Source: Leucogyrophana mollusca | Taxonomy: Eukaryota > Basidiomycota > Agaricomycetes > Boletales | Reading direction: 5' to 3' | DNA length: 25,999 nt | Assembly (NCBI GenBank): GCA_021014945.1 | Contig: MU266655.1 | Span: 1 to 25,999, forward strand | Shown: in pieces, positions 10,701 through 21,256 of the stretch | Numbering within the stretch: position 1 is the stretch's first letter | How the letters are laid out: every line of letters starts with the position of its first letter | Program-made: the position numbers and the translations under genes | Notes under the pieces: model-generated | What the model saw: the letters and a program-made list of their open reading frames with translations, nothing else | Databases searched by the model: none | Told to the model about the DNA's origin: nothing

Positions 10701-11481
10701 TCAAATGCTGAGAGCTCGATCCCGAACATAAAATTCGGGGATCCAGACGTTCCTGTAGTGATGCAGCGACAGGAGCCAGATGTCGCTAACATGCGTCGCG
10801 TTGGGGCTGAAGGCCCACCGCTCGAAACCACGCGTAACTGGTCTCCCCTGAAGGAGATCGGTAAGCAGGAGCACTGCAAGTACGAGAAGGCAGGGACTTA
10901 CAGAAACTTTATTTTTGTACATCCACAACAGACTACATATCTCCCCAGCGAGCTGGTTCCGCGTGATAGGCGCGCCATCTACTATTGCAGGGAGCCTCAG
11001 GTGCCCTGGGTCATTGACAGGCCGGGGGTCATAGCCAGGCCACTTCCATATTGCAAGTCAGTGCCACGGAATTAATGCAATTTATCTACTCGCTGGAGAG
11101 CCTGTATTACCTCGAGCGCGATATTTGTCGTGCGCCAGCCGTGGTGCTCGAATACACGGTCGCTGGGTTCGTCAACGAGGACGGTGGCCCTGAGAACGTC
11201 CTTGACACGCACGCCGGGGAACCCGCTCGCGCTGAAGGTGATGGCGGATGTGCTCTTTTGAGCCGGGGTAAACAGCATCGCGCGGGGGAGGCGAACGAGC
11301 CGCTTCCCATCGGGGAGGAGGAAGTATGGTGGCATGTCGGTGTGCAGCGAGGAGGGATGCTACGGGGAAAGGGGACACGTCAGGGAACTTGGGTGGAGTG
11401 AGCGCGGGTGGGGCGCACGGTTGCGGTATCCGGACCACTGGGGTTGTGCATCAGCTGCTGGGGGTTGACAAACTGGGCCAT
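10701..11481 (-). CDS. Uncharacterised fungal protein, 199 residues
   Basis: Four exons join in phase 0: 11481-11419 (21 codons), 11359-11111 (83), 11042-10902 (47) and 10847-10701 (48 plus stop). Introns are 11418-11360 (GTGCGC, CCTGAC branch, CGTAG), 11110-11043 (GTAATA, CTGAC, GAAG) and 10901-10848 (GTAAGT...TTCAG). The joined protein starts MAQFVNPQQLMHNPSG. It contains MPPYFLLPDGKRL, FSASGFPGVRVKDVL, VFEHHGWRTT, LEWPGYDP, PITRNQLAGEIC and WLLSLHHYRNVWIPEFYV. This order of motifs resembles an uncharacterised protein family I recall from Agaricomycetes, usually with a conserved WPGY and a C-terminal LHHY..VW.PE. No catalytic motif, signal peptide or membrane segment is seen. The second acceptor is AAG rather than YAG. 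The last intron is 54 nt and stop-free, so retaining it would add 18 residues without shifting the frame. Confidence 0.75.
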
Positions 11482-12703
11482 GATTTAGCGGCGTTGAGAG
11501 AGATGGGGATGGCGAGGTAAGATTGCCGATTCGATATGTACATCCTCTCGACGAGAAATAGATTTTATATTTGGGGACCATCTGCAAAGTGTTGCATGTA
11601 TGGTGTCTGGTTCGGCCAAAGCACGAAACGTTTGGTCGGAATGTCTGTCAAAGTAAAGAAGAGCACAATGCACTTGAGACATTGCGACAATCGGCACGTC
11701 CGTATGCATCTATGGCATATCAAGGTCGGGCATCTGAGATATGCCATGGCGGCCTCAACGATGCAGGTTCGGCGGGCGTCTCCAATTGCTGCTTGGGCCC
11801 TCGGAGGATTTCAAATTGGCAGGATAAATCCCTTGTTATGCGTCACAAGGTACGAAGTTTCGTCTCGGGCGGCCCAATTCCACCACGTCCGTCGCGGAAA
11901 GCAACTCCGTTCCTGCGCATACTAATCCATACCGTTTTGTAAGGGCATTCAACACGTTCCAAAGTCCCGACGGGTGGCACTGTGACGCAAAACTGGCCCG
12001 TTGATACTAATCCAGATGGCGACGATTCAGGAGGAACTTGTAAGAGGATTCTTTGCGGGGAGCCTGCGAGACGGAAAGTTCTCGGTCGACCTGCCGCGGC
12101 ATTCTCGTAAGCCGCGCTGGGATAGCAGCAAGGTCTCACGACAAAGACCTAAGGCGTAGTCCAAGCGAGGATTTGTTAACAGGATAACCGCCTTGTTTTC
12201 CACGTCACATTGAACAAGCTGCCAAGGTTTCAAGTGGCCGAGATCCTTCACTGCGGTCGCAAGTAACCCAATATCTGCGAGCGTGTACCATGTTATACGT
12301 CTAGAAGGACACCGAACGCGCCGATTTCCCGACGAAGGACGCGTCCAGTTGTAAAACCTATCGATATCTGCGCACAGTCGGCTCGTCTAGGGACTTCTTC
12401 GCGAAGAGCTTGCAACCTTGAGGGCTGTTCTTCATCCAGGCCCGGAAGACGGCACGTTCACTTCGACGAGCAGCTCTGTGCCCCCAGCCGCCTTAGATCC
12501 TGTGAAACTACTCATTGGGGGCCCCATGCACACTTTTCACGAAGACACTACTCTTGAAGGAACTGCACATCGGAAGACGCCGAAAGAAACCGTGACCTGG
12601 GTAGTAGCGGGCGATCCCGAGAGCGGAAGCAGTTCGATACCTTTAATTCTGCAGGAGATCTACATGCAGTCGATACTTTGCTGATTGATTTTTATCGACC
12701 AAA
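11482..12703. other. Intergenic, no supportable gene
   Basis: About 1.2 kb between the divergent 199-residue gene and the first F-box gene. Frames of up to 129 codons (for example 11536-11925, plus strand) lack recognisable domains or splice structure. It probably contains two promoters, but no clear TATA box stands out. Confidence 0.45.
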
Positions 12704-14173
12704 ATGTCGCACTTGCTCCCGCCGGAGCTCTGGTCTCACATATTCTCCCTTGCCTCGGACGAAGACATCATTCTCTATCCAGGCCTCCCAACGTCCTTCG
12801 TGCCCGCCGCCTGGTACAGGTACACTTTCACCCCGCAACTCACTCTCCGCACCCCGCAAAAAGCCCTCTGTATCCTCCAGTGCTTTGCGAAACCCACGAA
12901 GACGTCCATCGTGGCAACATGCAAAGCCTGGCGCGGCCTCGGCACCGAAGTCCTCATGCGCTGTCTGTTCTTTAGTCACATCGACGATTTGTTCGAGCTT
13001 GCTGGATGCCTTGCAGCGGACCCAGAGCGGGGCCGGTGGACGAGGAGGTTGCATGTCGAGCACTATGGACTCGGGGAGTGGGGGGATAGTGAGATATACG
13101 TAGATTTACTGCGGGATATCATCCAGCACTTCCCGAACCTCGAGATATTTATCCTCGACTGGCGGCCAATGGCGTTGTGCTTTGGGGACGTCGCAGGTAC
13201 ACTCGGGAAGTATTGCCGCAACCTCCGCACGGCGTACTGGCATGCCACTGTGGCACTCGTCCCAAAGGTCATATGGGTGCTCGATAAGCTCCCTAATCTC
13301 GTGTCTGTACATCTCCAATTCTCTACCTCTGCCTCCCCCCATACCGTCGCCACGACCGGCGAACTTCCCCTCGGCGTAGTCGAATCCGTTCACCTCACCC
13401 TCCCCACCCTCCAGGAGCTCTCCCTCCACGGGCACGCCCCGCTCATTATAAAGCAGGCCTCCGGATGGTCCCTCCCATCCCTCCGCTACTTCTCGTTCGA
13501 ATCTCGTTCAAACGAGGTTAGCGTGCACGACGTGGTGGGCTTCCTCGCAGCGCATGGCGCGCGGCTCGTGTTTCTCGATCTGAACTGCATAACGGCGCTC
13601 GACTTCCCGACCATACTGGACTTGTGTCCTGTGGTCGGGACGTTTTGCTTCAATCCTGACTGGCCTCAGGCCCATGCCGATGCTGGGCTGGAGGCGACCA
13701 CTGCACCGACACAGACACGAATGCCAGCGATATGGAAGCTCGTCAACCGCCCCCACGCACACATCACGCAAATCGGGCTGCACGGGCTCCTTTTCGCGTT
13801 CGGCGTGGGGCTCGAACCACTCGCGCACATGGATAGCCCCGCTTACCAGCGCGCGAACGATATTTATTTTGGGTTGCTAGCGTCGCGGGAGGCATTTCCG
13901 AGGCTAGAGAGGGTAAGGGTGTTGTGTCGGGTGGTGCTGAGTAATATGGTGAGCAAGAGTGGTCCGTCCGTAGTCTCGGGAACAGAGTGCAGGGAGCGGT
14001 GGGAGCGGTGGTGTGGGGTGTGTGAGGAGCTTGGAGTGAGGCTTGAGGATTGTACAGGGGCGCTTTTGAAGGACCTGCCGAGTCGTGCGGATGACCACAG
14101 CAATAACCGCCATCTTGTCAAGGATTATATGGCGCACGCGCGGATTATACATGCCGCAAGGCATGTCATGTAA
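12704..14173 (+). CDS. F-box protein with leucine-rich C-terminal part
   Basis: A single-exon frame of 489 residues. F-box proteins hold substrates for Skp1-Cullin-F-box ubiquitin ligases. The N-terminus LLPPELWSHIFSLASDED has the F-box signature (Leu-Pro-x-Glu-Leu-x-x-x-Ile-Phe), here broken by a 50-residue insertion before TSIVATCKAWRGLGTEVL, which is the second half of the domain (cysteine-lysine-x-tryptophan). The remainder alternates leucine-rich stretches (LPNLVSVHLQF, LPTLQELSLHG, LPSLRYFSFES, LVFLDLNCI), as in basidiomycete F-box families with degenerate leucine-rich repeats. RLEDCTGALL closes the domain. The start ATG has the context AAAATGTC. The gene is convergent with a second F-box gene. 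The bound substrate is unknown. Confidence 0.85.
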   Translation: MSHLLPPELWSHIFSLASDEDIILYPGLPTSFVPAAWYRYTFTPQLTLRTPQKALCILQCFAKPTKTSIVATCKAWRGLGTEVLMRCLFFSHIDDLFELAGCLAADPERGRWTRRLHVEHYGLGEWGDSEIYVDLLRDIIQHFPNLEIFILDWRPMALCFGDVAGTLGKYCRNLRTAYWHATVALVPKVIWVLDKLPNLVSVHLQFSTSASPHTVATTGELPLGVVESVHLTLPTLQELSLHGHAPLIIKQASGWSLPSLRYFSFESRSNEVSVHDVVGFLAAHGARLVFLDLNCITALDFPTILDLCPVVGTFCFNPDWPQAHADAGLEATTAPTQTRMPAIWKLVNRPHAHITQIGLHGLLFAFGVGLEPLAHMDSPAYQRANDIYFGLLASREAFPRLERVRVLCRVVLSNMVSKSGPSVVSGTECRERWERWCGVCEELGVRLEDCTGALLKDLPSRADDHSNNRHLVKDYMAHARIIHAARHVM

Positions 14174-14482
14174 ATTCGTGGAATGGCAACGAACCTCGAA
14201 GTGTCACTCGGGCTTTGAAGTCGAGATTGCCATGGTCCGCGGACGAATGCTCAAGCCCGACCGCCCGCGACTTAAAACACTCGATATTCCGGCGGGGCCG
14301 ATAGGTATAAAGGGCTCGACATCTTCAGGGTGGTCACGCTCGGGAACTCGACGCCCAAAGTGAAGCGTCTGCCCCGCGTTCTTAACGCAGTTATACAGTA
14401 ACATACACTCCATCGGAAGCACATCACTCCCAAACACCCACCACGTCAATACCCATACCCACTTCTTCTCCCCCTCACAAAC
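14174..14482. other. Spacer between convergent F-box genes
   Basis: About 310 bp that must contain both 3' untranslated regions. A 92-codon frame overlaps the end of the upstream gene but has no motif and is taken as chance. Nothing else was seen. Confidence 0.5.
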
Positions 14483-16042
14483 CTAATGCCCACTCCAATA
14501 AAAATTCCCCACATTATCCTCAAACCACTTCATCTCCTCCATCGTTATCCGCGGCGCTCGCCCCGTAACCTCAATCGACACAATTGGGCGCACGCGCTCA
14601 AACCGCACATGCAGCACATTCCACGCCCGCACGCCCTCCACCACGTCCTCCCCACCCTCCCCGACCTCGGCGACGGCTGCCGAGCGCCGCGCGCGGACCA
14701 TCGCTTGCAGCGCAGCGACGGAGAAGGAGGTACAGTCGGTGATTTCGAGCACGTAGAGCTGGCGGGCCGCGAAGGAGGAGGCCGACCCACCCATGTTGCC
14801 CTGGGACATGCGGGCGAGGAGCGCGTCGTTGAATGCGGGGCAGGAGTAGACGTACAACTTCTGTCCCGTCCACCCGGCGAGTGCGCGCGCGAGGTTTAGG
14901 TCCTCGTCGGCGGCGATGTCGCGCAAAGATAACTCGGTGGCTTTCAGCGTGTCGATGGAGGCGAAGGAGCAGCGCGTGAGGGTGACGTGTGCGGGAGGCG
15001 TGGCGATGGCGTGGAAGAAGGCGCGAAGGGCGGGGGCGCTAAGGTCTGTGACTTCGGGCGTTTCGAAGGAAAATTCGTGGGTCAAGATTGCGTTGGTTTG
15101 GGGGATCGAGCTGCTGTTCTGGGTGGCTGTATCATTGGTGCAGGGTATGGTCCCGTTGATGCGAGGCCTGTTGACGTGCTCGGCGTCGTCGGCAAACTCG
15201 ACATCCTGAACTTTGAACGTCCAGATTGAGGTCGACGCGCGGGACGACAGTGCGCGGAGGAAGCCGGGCATTGACATGGGCACACGCGAGCGCGAGATGG
15301 TGAGGCTGTGGAGGCGGGGGAGGTGCGCTAGCCACGAAGATGAAACGCGTGTCATCATACAAACGTCGCGGAAGTTTCGGCCGTCGAGGTGCAGTGCTTG
15401 GAGCGAGGGGCACGGGTACGACCAGGTTTGGTCCCCACTGTCGCCGTCATTGCTGCTGCTCTCGAAGTCATCCCGATCCGCTATACGGGATTCCAGAACG
15501 AGCTCCTGGAGGCGAGGGGCCCCATTTCCCCGGAGACATCGGCGGAGAAGGGGGAGGGAGGAGCTGTGCGTAACTTTGAAGCGGAGGATGCGGCAGCGGT
15601 GTATGTGCGGTGCGAGGATATGTGCTATGCGTGCTACGCTGTAATTCTCTGATATGCGAAACCTCTCGTCGTCGGCATCAGTGCCGTGAGCGTCCAGATG
15701 TCTCGTCGAGATATAAACCTCGAGCGGGAGGTTACGAGACCACTGAAGGTGGTAATGCAAGTTCAAACCTGAAGTGAACTTACACCCATGCATCAGATGC
15801 TTGATGCCTACACACGAATCCGGATTGTCCACTACAACAACCAGGCGGGTCCAGAATTCTGGCACGAGGGACATGGCGTCCCGCCACGCGACGCATACGG
15901 ATGCGAGTGCGTACGGGAAGAGCGAGGGCGAGAGGAGATGTTCGAACTCTGAGTCTGTTTTGGTGAATTTGCGGTGGGAGGAGATCTTGCGGTGGAGATG
16001 AGTGAATATGACGAGGAGCACTTCGGTGGGGAGGGAGTGCAC
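14483..16042 (-). CDS. F-box protein with leucine-rich C-terminal part; 5' end unresolved
   Basis: An open frame of about 519 codons. Its left part reads HSLPTEVLLVIFTHLH, then LFPYALASVCVAWRDAMSLVPEFWTRLVV, the typical basidiomycete F-box with its trailing PEFWTRL. Leucine-rich stretches follow (APRLQELVLESRI, CPSLQALHLDGRNF, LPRLHSLTISRS, ARQLYVLEITDCTSFSV). The frame ends FEDNVGNFYWSGH. The first codon at 16042 is GTG, not ATG. Upstream in frame there is no ATG before a TAG overlapping a candidate acceptor at 16124, so the true start is probably in an unplaced upstream exon. Between PDSCVG and LQWSRNLPLEVYI lies a 69-nt stop-free stretch with GTAGGC...TTCAG ends that could be an intron. 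The role is inferred as an SCF substrate receptor. Confidence 0.78.
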   Translation of the reverse strand: MHSLPTEVLLVIFTHLHRKISSHRKFTKTDSEFEHLLSPSLFPYALASVCVAWRDAMSLVPEFWTRLVVVVDNPDSCVGIKHLMHGCKFTSGLNLHYHLQWSRNLPLEVYISTRHLDAHGTDADDERFRISENYSVARIAHILAPHIHRCRILRFKVTHSSSLPLLRRCLRGNGAPRLQELVLESRIADRDDFESSSNDGDSGDQTWSYPCPSLQALHLDGRNFRDVCMMTRVSSSWLAHLPRLHSLTISRSRVPMSMPGFLRALSSRASTSIWTFKVQDVEFADDAEHVNRPRINGTIPCTNDTATQNSSSIPQTNAILTHEFSFETPEVTDLSAPALRAFFHAIATPPAHVTLTRCSFASIDTLKATELSLRDIAADEDLNLARALAGWTGQKLYVYSCPAFNDALLARMSQGNMGGSASSFAARQLYVLEITDCTSFSVAALQAMVRARRSAAVAEVGEGGEDVVEGVRAWNVLHVRFERVRPIVSIEVTGRAPRITMEEMKWFEDNVGNFYWSGH

Positions 16043-16977
16043 CGAGGTGCGCGGCGAGGTGGGGCCAAAGTGCCCATGGCAGACAGACGTGGATGCAACT
16101 GTAGACGTTGGAGAAGGCGAAACCTAGGGAAATAGTTGCTCAGCTCCATCGTAAATGGTCAGTTTCTAGAGGTGAGTTACTCGCCATTCGTGAGCGCGTG
16201 AGTACTGGGATCGCTCTGACCGGTCCTGAGATATCAGCTGATTCTGCTTTCTTCGTGACCACAAGACCGATGGTGCTGATAATCGCCTCAGATAGCAATG
16301 AGAGGCTAAAATGCGTACTATCGCCCTTCTTCACAGCCTTGCAGCCTTGCGCCCTTATGATAAAGTCGGATGGCGGTGAAAGACGAGGCCAGGGTCAAGG
16401 CCGAGAGCATCTGTTGGGAACAACTCGGAAAGTCGGCACGCCAACCGCGGCGCAAGTCCCGCACATGTGCCACCTGAACACTCGTTATCCAGTCTCCAGA
16501 ATTCCTAACGATGGGTATAGAGTCCTACTCAAACAGCACTGCACGGGAAGACTCTACATGGAGAAAGATTTAGGAAAGACACCCACTATGCCGTCACTGC
16601 CGTTCAACACAAGCATCGCCACGTGGCGAAGCGTTGAGTAACACAAAGTTTAAGTTATTTACAAGTCCTCGAACCCTACTCAATGGGTTACAACCTTTCT
16701 ATATGATCTCTCGTCAATTTATACACCCCCGAGACTACACAGAACTGGTCACAGGGAACAAAAGTAAGCTCGCCTTCATAACCTGCAATCTTAGTCGTGT
16801 CTGGGGTACCCACATTCTCTGCCACTCACCCAATGTCGGCCTCATCCGAGACCTTGTTGAATCTTAGCGCCCTTCCAACCACGAGTTTTCTCATTTACGT
16901 CCGGGCTTGCCCCTTCCTACCTCCAGCAAAAGCCCAGTCTGTTGGTATGTAATGTATGTTAGGGCTGCGCCAGCCGC

Positions 16978-17125
16978 GGGGTTCGGTTTTGGGTCTGGGA
17001 CCGTGGGTGTAAATGTGCAGCGCAGAGGAATGGGTGGGCATGTGTGAGTATTCAAATCTGTAAGTCCGTCCTGAGTCCTGATCAGTTCGTACCGGTTGGG
17101 ACCGATCAAAACCAACCAAAACCAC
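16978..17125. repeat. Imperfect inverted repeat, possible remnant of a DNA transposon or MITE
   Basis: The left arm (16978-17003) has GGTTCGGTTTTG and GGGACCG. The right arm (17095-17125), read on the other strand, has GGTTGGTTTTGATC and GGTCCC. The arms are about 90 bp apart. No clear target-site duplication was found, so this is a weak call. Confidence 0.25.
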
Positions 17126-18255
17126 TAGGTTGTCACCCTGATATTGTTGTGCACCGTACACCGGCGTAGATGTTCTGTTAGCGTTGCGTATTTGATCTTG
17201 ATCACAATTTACCCTGCCTCGTTACCAGCCAGTTCAGCCCTGTCGCGGTGTCTGATGTTTCCCATCGCGCCCCCCCATCACCGCGACCCGACAGGCCACG
17301 GTTAATGGCCCTCAAGTCGTCCTCAGGCTCGCGCGCCCTTCGCGTTCACATCTTTCCTCATCTCTACGCAATATGCACAAGTCGCGGGCTGACCCACACT
17401 CGCAATTGCCTTTATTATTTAAGCCCCTCGCACTGTACTATGGGCTCGTGACGCTCTACCTTAATTTAGGCTCCCCACTCTCTTGCCGACTCGCTCGCCC
17501 ACAGCTACCGGTACCGCAGGGAAGAAGCTTGAGACGTTGTTGGCCGCTCGGAAGGGCGAAGACAGTAAGGGGGGCGCTCGAGTGCTGGTACTCGTCAGCC
17601 GGTGGAGCGGGAAGATTTGAGCTTAACTCGTGGTGGGGCGCTTACGAGCTTGGTAGCGCATGGGCGGAATAGAAGACACTCGCAGTCCTTGGTAGGTGGG
17701 GAGGGGATGAAGGTAGATGTCGACATGCTTTGAACCGCAGAATCACGGACAGTACTCATGTGAGCACCTAGAATCTGTCCCGATAGCCGAGAAGTGCCTT
17801 CACCGAACGGGATACATAGAACGAGGACCGCGCCCACTCGCCATGGCCAATAGCTAGACCCCGAGGACCGACTGGATGGTGCCCGGCGCTGTTCTGCGAT
17901 GTGCGTCACACCCCCCACTCTTCCCGATATGTATGCTCGCCGCGCAATCGAAGACCAGTACATCCACGCAAGAGACGTGATCGGAAACCTGCGTATGGGT
18001 GTACCGGCAGGGCCCAGCCTGAGGGGTGTATGCGTGAATGTGTGAATGGGAGGGTGTGAAAGACCTGTAATGTACCATCGTCTCCGAGACGCAGCCGCAG
18101 CCAAAGGCCAACTTGAAGCGTAAGGGCACTGTGTCTTCGTTGCGTAATCGTACTTCACTACGACTCCTCGGCCTGTCATAACTTCGGCGTAGCCATTCAT
18201 GCCCCTCTTACAAATTTTTCGTGGTGCAGTTGAGGCCTAGAGTGGTCAACACTAG

Positions 18256-18276
18256 CACCCGTCATGAACACGGGTG
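18256..18276. repeat. Short hairpin, 7-bp stem
   Basis: CACCCGT and ACGGGTG pair perfectly around a 7-base loop. It is followed by a GCTGGT-rich short tandem stretch. No gene is adjacent, so a terminator role is not implied. Confidence 0.3.
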
Positions 18277-19316
18277 GAGGATGCACCGTGTTCGTGCTGG
18301 GTGCTGGTGCTGGTGCGGAAGACGTTGGGTTCAGTGCTAGCCAATATCAGGAAGGCTGCGAACTCCTTTTGCACTCGTAGGCCATGCGAGACAATGGTCA
18401 TACATAGAAGACCTTGGTCGATTCGCAGTGGCCAATGGGGTTGATTGGTCCATCTGCTGGATGAGTACATAAGATGGAAAATGGTGGTACCCTATGTGAA
18501 GCGTACACGACAACAGAGGGACCCAACGACGACAGCACCTACGATAGGCTGCTGAGTCCAGACATGGGCGAAAAGGACAGTGGCGAACGAGAGAAGTAGC
18601 AACAGAACTAACAGCATTTTAGCACACTGTGAAAGTGCAACACCTGGGACCGTTAAGCCTCCGTTGCGGACGTTCGACCCACTCGTCGATCTTTCCTGTT
18701 TTGTGGCGGCGGCAATGATACACTCACTGCTTGCCTAGTATCGCACCTAAAGCAGCGAGCAGGCGAGCACAGAGACCGGGATATATGAGTTACTGAACCC
18801 AGATCATGGTCGACCCTGGGCCATTCCACGCCGGTGGATCGAGGTTCTGGCTGGCGAAGGCTAGCACATTGCCGATGCAAACCAAATCCATGAGCAGTGC
18901 GTTCGTGGTTTCAGGAGAGTCGACACTGAGGCTGGAGTGCTTGGAATTAATGAATGAAGTACTGTCAACAGGGAAAAGGCCTGGGTGTTTATTAGGTGGA
19001 TGTCCGTGCCGCCCTTGTACTCCTCAAGAAATTCCGAGTCGTAGTCCTCGGCCGCGCGGTTGTGAATGGCCCAGATGCAAGACTTGGTGTCGTTGGCGCT
19101 GTGCTGGCTGATCGTGGACTTTGTGGGGTTTGGGGTGTATGCCGCAGGAGCTGTGTATCGAAGGCGTTAAGAACACATTGTCTATGCCACGCCCATACAG
19201 CAAGGAATAATATAGACAACATGCTCACTGTGAGTTCCGTCACTCATAACACACATTCCTCTCCAAACGTCGCCCCAAGATTGTCTCCGACCCGCCCATC
19301 GCTCCATATCCACACA

Positions 19317-21256
19317 ATGTCTAGTCCTTCGGCTGAGCGTACATCGCATCCTCGGACAAAGGCGACAAAGGTTTTCAAAGGGCACACCGACTTCGTCGAG
19401 TCTGTCATTTATTTTCCTGACGGACGGCACATGGCGAGTGGATCCTGGGACAAGACCATTCGTATCTGGAATGTCGAGAGTGGGCAACAGGTGGGAGAAA
19501 GCTTGGAGCACGATTCCAAAGTCAAAGCTATAGCAGTATCTCCGGACGGCGGGAAAATCGCAGGTAGAGTGGAGGGCGGGGTGATTATGTGGGACGTGGT
19601 AGGACGGAAAAGGGTACGAGAAGTCAAAATAGACGGCCACGAGGAACAGGGTGCATATGCGTTGATGGTATCCTTTTCCCCAAATGGCCGTTGGATTGCA
19701 ACTGCATCGTCGGATAGCACCTCGATACAGCTGTGGGATGTGGACACAGGCAGACCAGTCAGAGAACTACAGCAGCATGTCGACGTGATATGGTGCTTGT
19801 CGTTCTCGCCAGACGGTGCACACATTGCCGCTGGTTCCTTCGTGGGGTCCTTCCGGGTGTTAGATATCTCGACTGGCAACACTGTCGTCGGTCCCATACA
19901 GGGCCATGCGGATGCGGTGACATCGCTGGTGTATTCGCCGGACAGTCGTCTCCTAGTCACTGGATCATATGATAAAAGCATTCGAGTATGGGATGCTGCA
20001 ACGGGACGGGAGGTGGGAAGACCGATGCTGCCCAGGAGTGCAATCCAGTGTATTGCAATGAGCGCAGATGGAAAGAGGATCGCAAGTGCATCTTCTGACC
20101 AGACAGTGCGTTTGTGGAACCTGGAAACACGACTACAAGTCGGAGATCCATTTGCTGGTCGAGCCTGGAAGCCCTGTGCAGCACTCTCGCCAAATGGACG
20201 CTTCGTGATCAGTGCGGGGACTCGAGGTGTCTATTTGTGCAACACAGCCCCGGTGCTTGCCAACACCGACAACGCCGTAAGTTTTGCTCCCAACTCTAAC
20301 CCTGTGTACGTGCACCTTCTACCCACTAACATACATCTTTTGTGTTGTAGCGCTCCATTGTTCCTTCGGCACACGTCGCGACGCATCCAAGCCCTTCCTT
20401 TCTCCAACAGAAGCAGACCCCATCCAAGGCTCACAGAGATACTTCACTGAGTTCGTCTATACTCGATGTAAGATTGCTTTCATGCCATGACGGGCGCCTC
20501 AGGTACTAATTTTGCGTTATACAGCTTCCTGCAGTGTCGCAGCCGAAACCTGAGGGCCTGATAGAAGTTGCACGAGCACTGAGTGGAGATGACTGGGATT
20601 CATTCCAACCACATCGCGTATGTTTGGATCAACAATTTACATACATCTATAGTCTCACCGCACCACTCTCTAGCGACATACTACAGAACCTCCTGAGACT
20701 GAGCAAGAACCCCAAGCCGAACGCGAAAACTCGAACAATCAGCCTCCCGCGGCGGAGTCTGGCAACCAATGGACGCGTATTGTCCGTCGCCGCTGGCGAC
20801 ATTTGCGGTCGCGCAAACCTCGTGCCCACGTAGAAGCACCGCAGGACTCTCCCCACTCCCCTCTCGAGGAACATCCGGCTCCCCGTGAAAATCTTGATGT
20901 GAGTGTTCGTGAATACGTCATCATCATGAATATTGAGTGTATGTATGTATCCTCAGCTTGAGCCAGCGACCGGTCACTCGATCTTGCCGACGCGGATTAG
21001 TTATGCGGACACTGAAGCCCCCGCAGGTCACCTAGACGCACCAGAAGGTCCCTACGCTCGCCCTGGTGCAAAAGGGATGTTATCGCGGTTATGGGCACGC
21101 TTTCGAGGGACGAATACCCGTCCAACAGGATCGGTCGAAACACAACCCCTCTGCTCCGCTACATTCACCGGCACCACCACCCCAAGGCGTAAACGTTACT
21201 GCTGGACGCCCTTTCGCGGTATTTACTTTTTTCATCATGATTCTCTTGATACATAG
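19317..21256 (+). CDS. WD40-repeat protein, paralog A
   Basis: WD40 propellers act as protein-binding scaffolds. The first exon, 19317-20276, is 320 codons and encodes about seven blades: GHTDFVESV..IRIW, HDSKVKAI..IMWD, GAYALMVSF..IQLWD, HVDVIWCLSF..FRVLD, GHADAVTSLVY..IRVWD, AIQCIAM..VRLWN, and a decayed last blade ending VYLCN. Further exons 20351-20467, 20525-20617, 20674-20898 and 20957-21256 all join in phase 0. They give a basic, Pro/Ser/Glu-rich tail with SSSILDLPAVSQP, TRIVRRRWRHLRSRKPRAH and MLSRLWARFRG, about 564 residues in all. The ATG at 19317 was chosen because MSS matches paralog B; the frame is open further upstream but not conserved. Near the end, a CCCC run (21146-21149) may carry an extra base: the alternative frame reads SAPLHSPAPPPQGVNVTAGR and leads to a donor at 21219. 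The 3' end is therefore uncertain. Confidence 0.82.

Larger units (their letters stand above)
16043..19316. other. 3.3-kb region without a supportable gene
   Basis: Open frames of 177 codons (16108-16641, plus) and 201 codons (18200-17595, minus) show no recognised motif, and their composition looks like translated non-coding sequence. Points of note are an imperfect inverted GGTT/GGTTTTG repeat (16978-17125), a small hairpin at 18256-18276, and upstream sequence of WD40 copy A from about 18650. The last can be aligned in patches with the upstream sequence of copy B (for example GACCCAGATCAT at about 18797 and 23098, and AAGAACACATT about 150 bp before each ATG). Confidence 0.5.

Noticed and set aside
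16108..16641. 177-codon open frame on the plus strand, next to the start of the second F-box gene
   Set aside because: No domain, composition like random sequence, and it overlaps the area where the F-box gene needs its 5' exon.
17595..18200. 201-codon open frame on the minus strand
   Set aside because: No recognisable motif, odd Ser/Arg/His-rich composition, no splice structure or conserved neighbour; most likely chance.
18996..19316. In-frame upstream extension of WD40 copy A (and 23051-23545 for copy B)
   Set aside because: The extensions are open but their residues are not alike between copies, whereas MSS followed by the first blade is; they are treated as leader.
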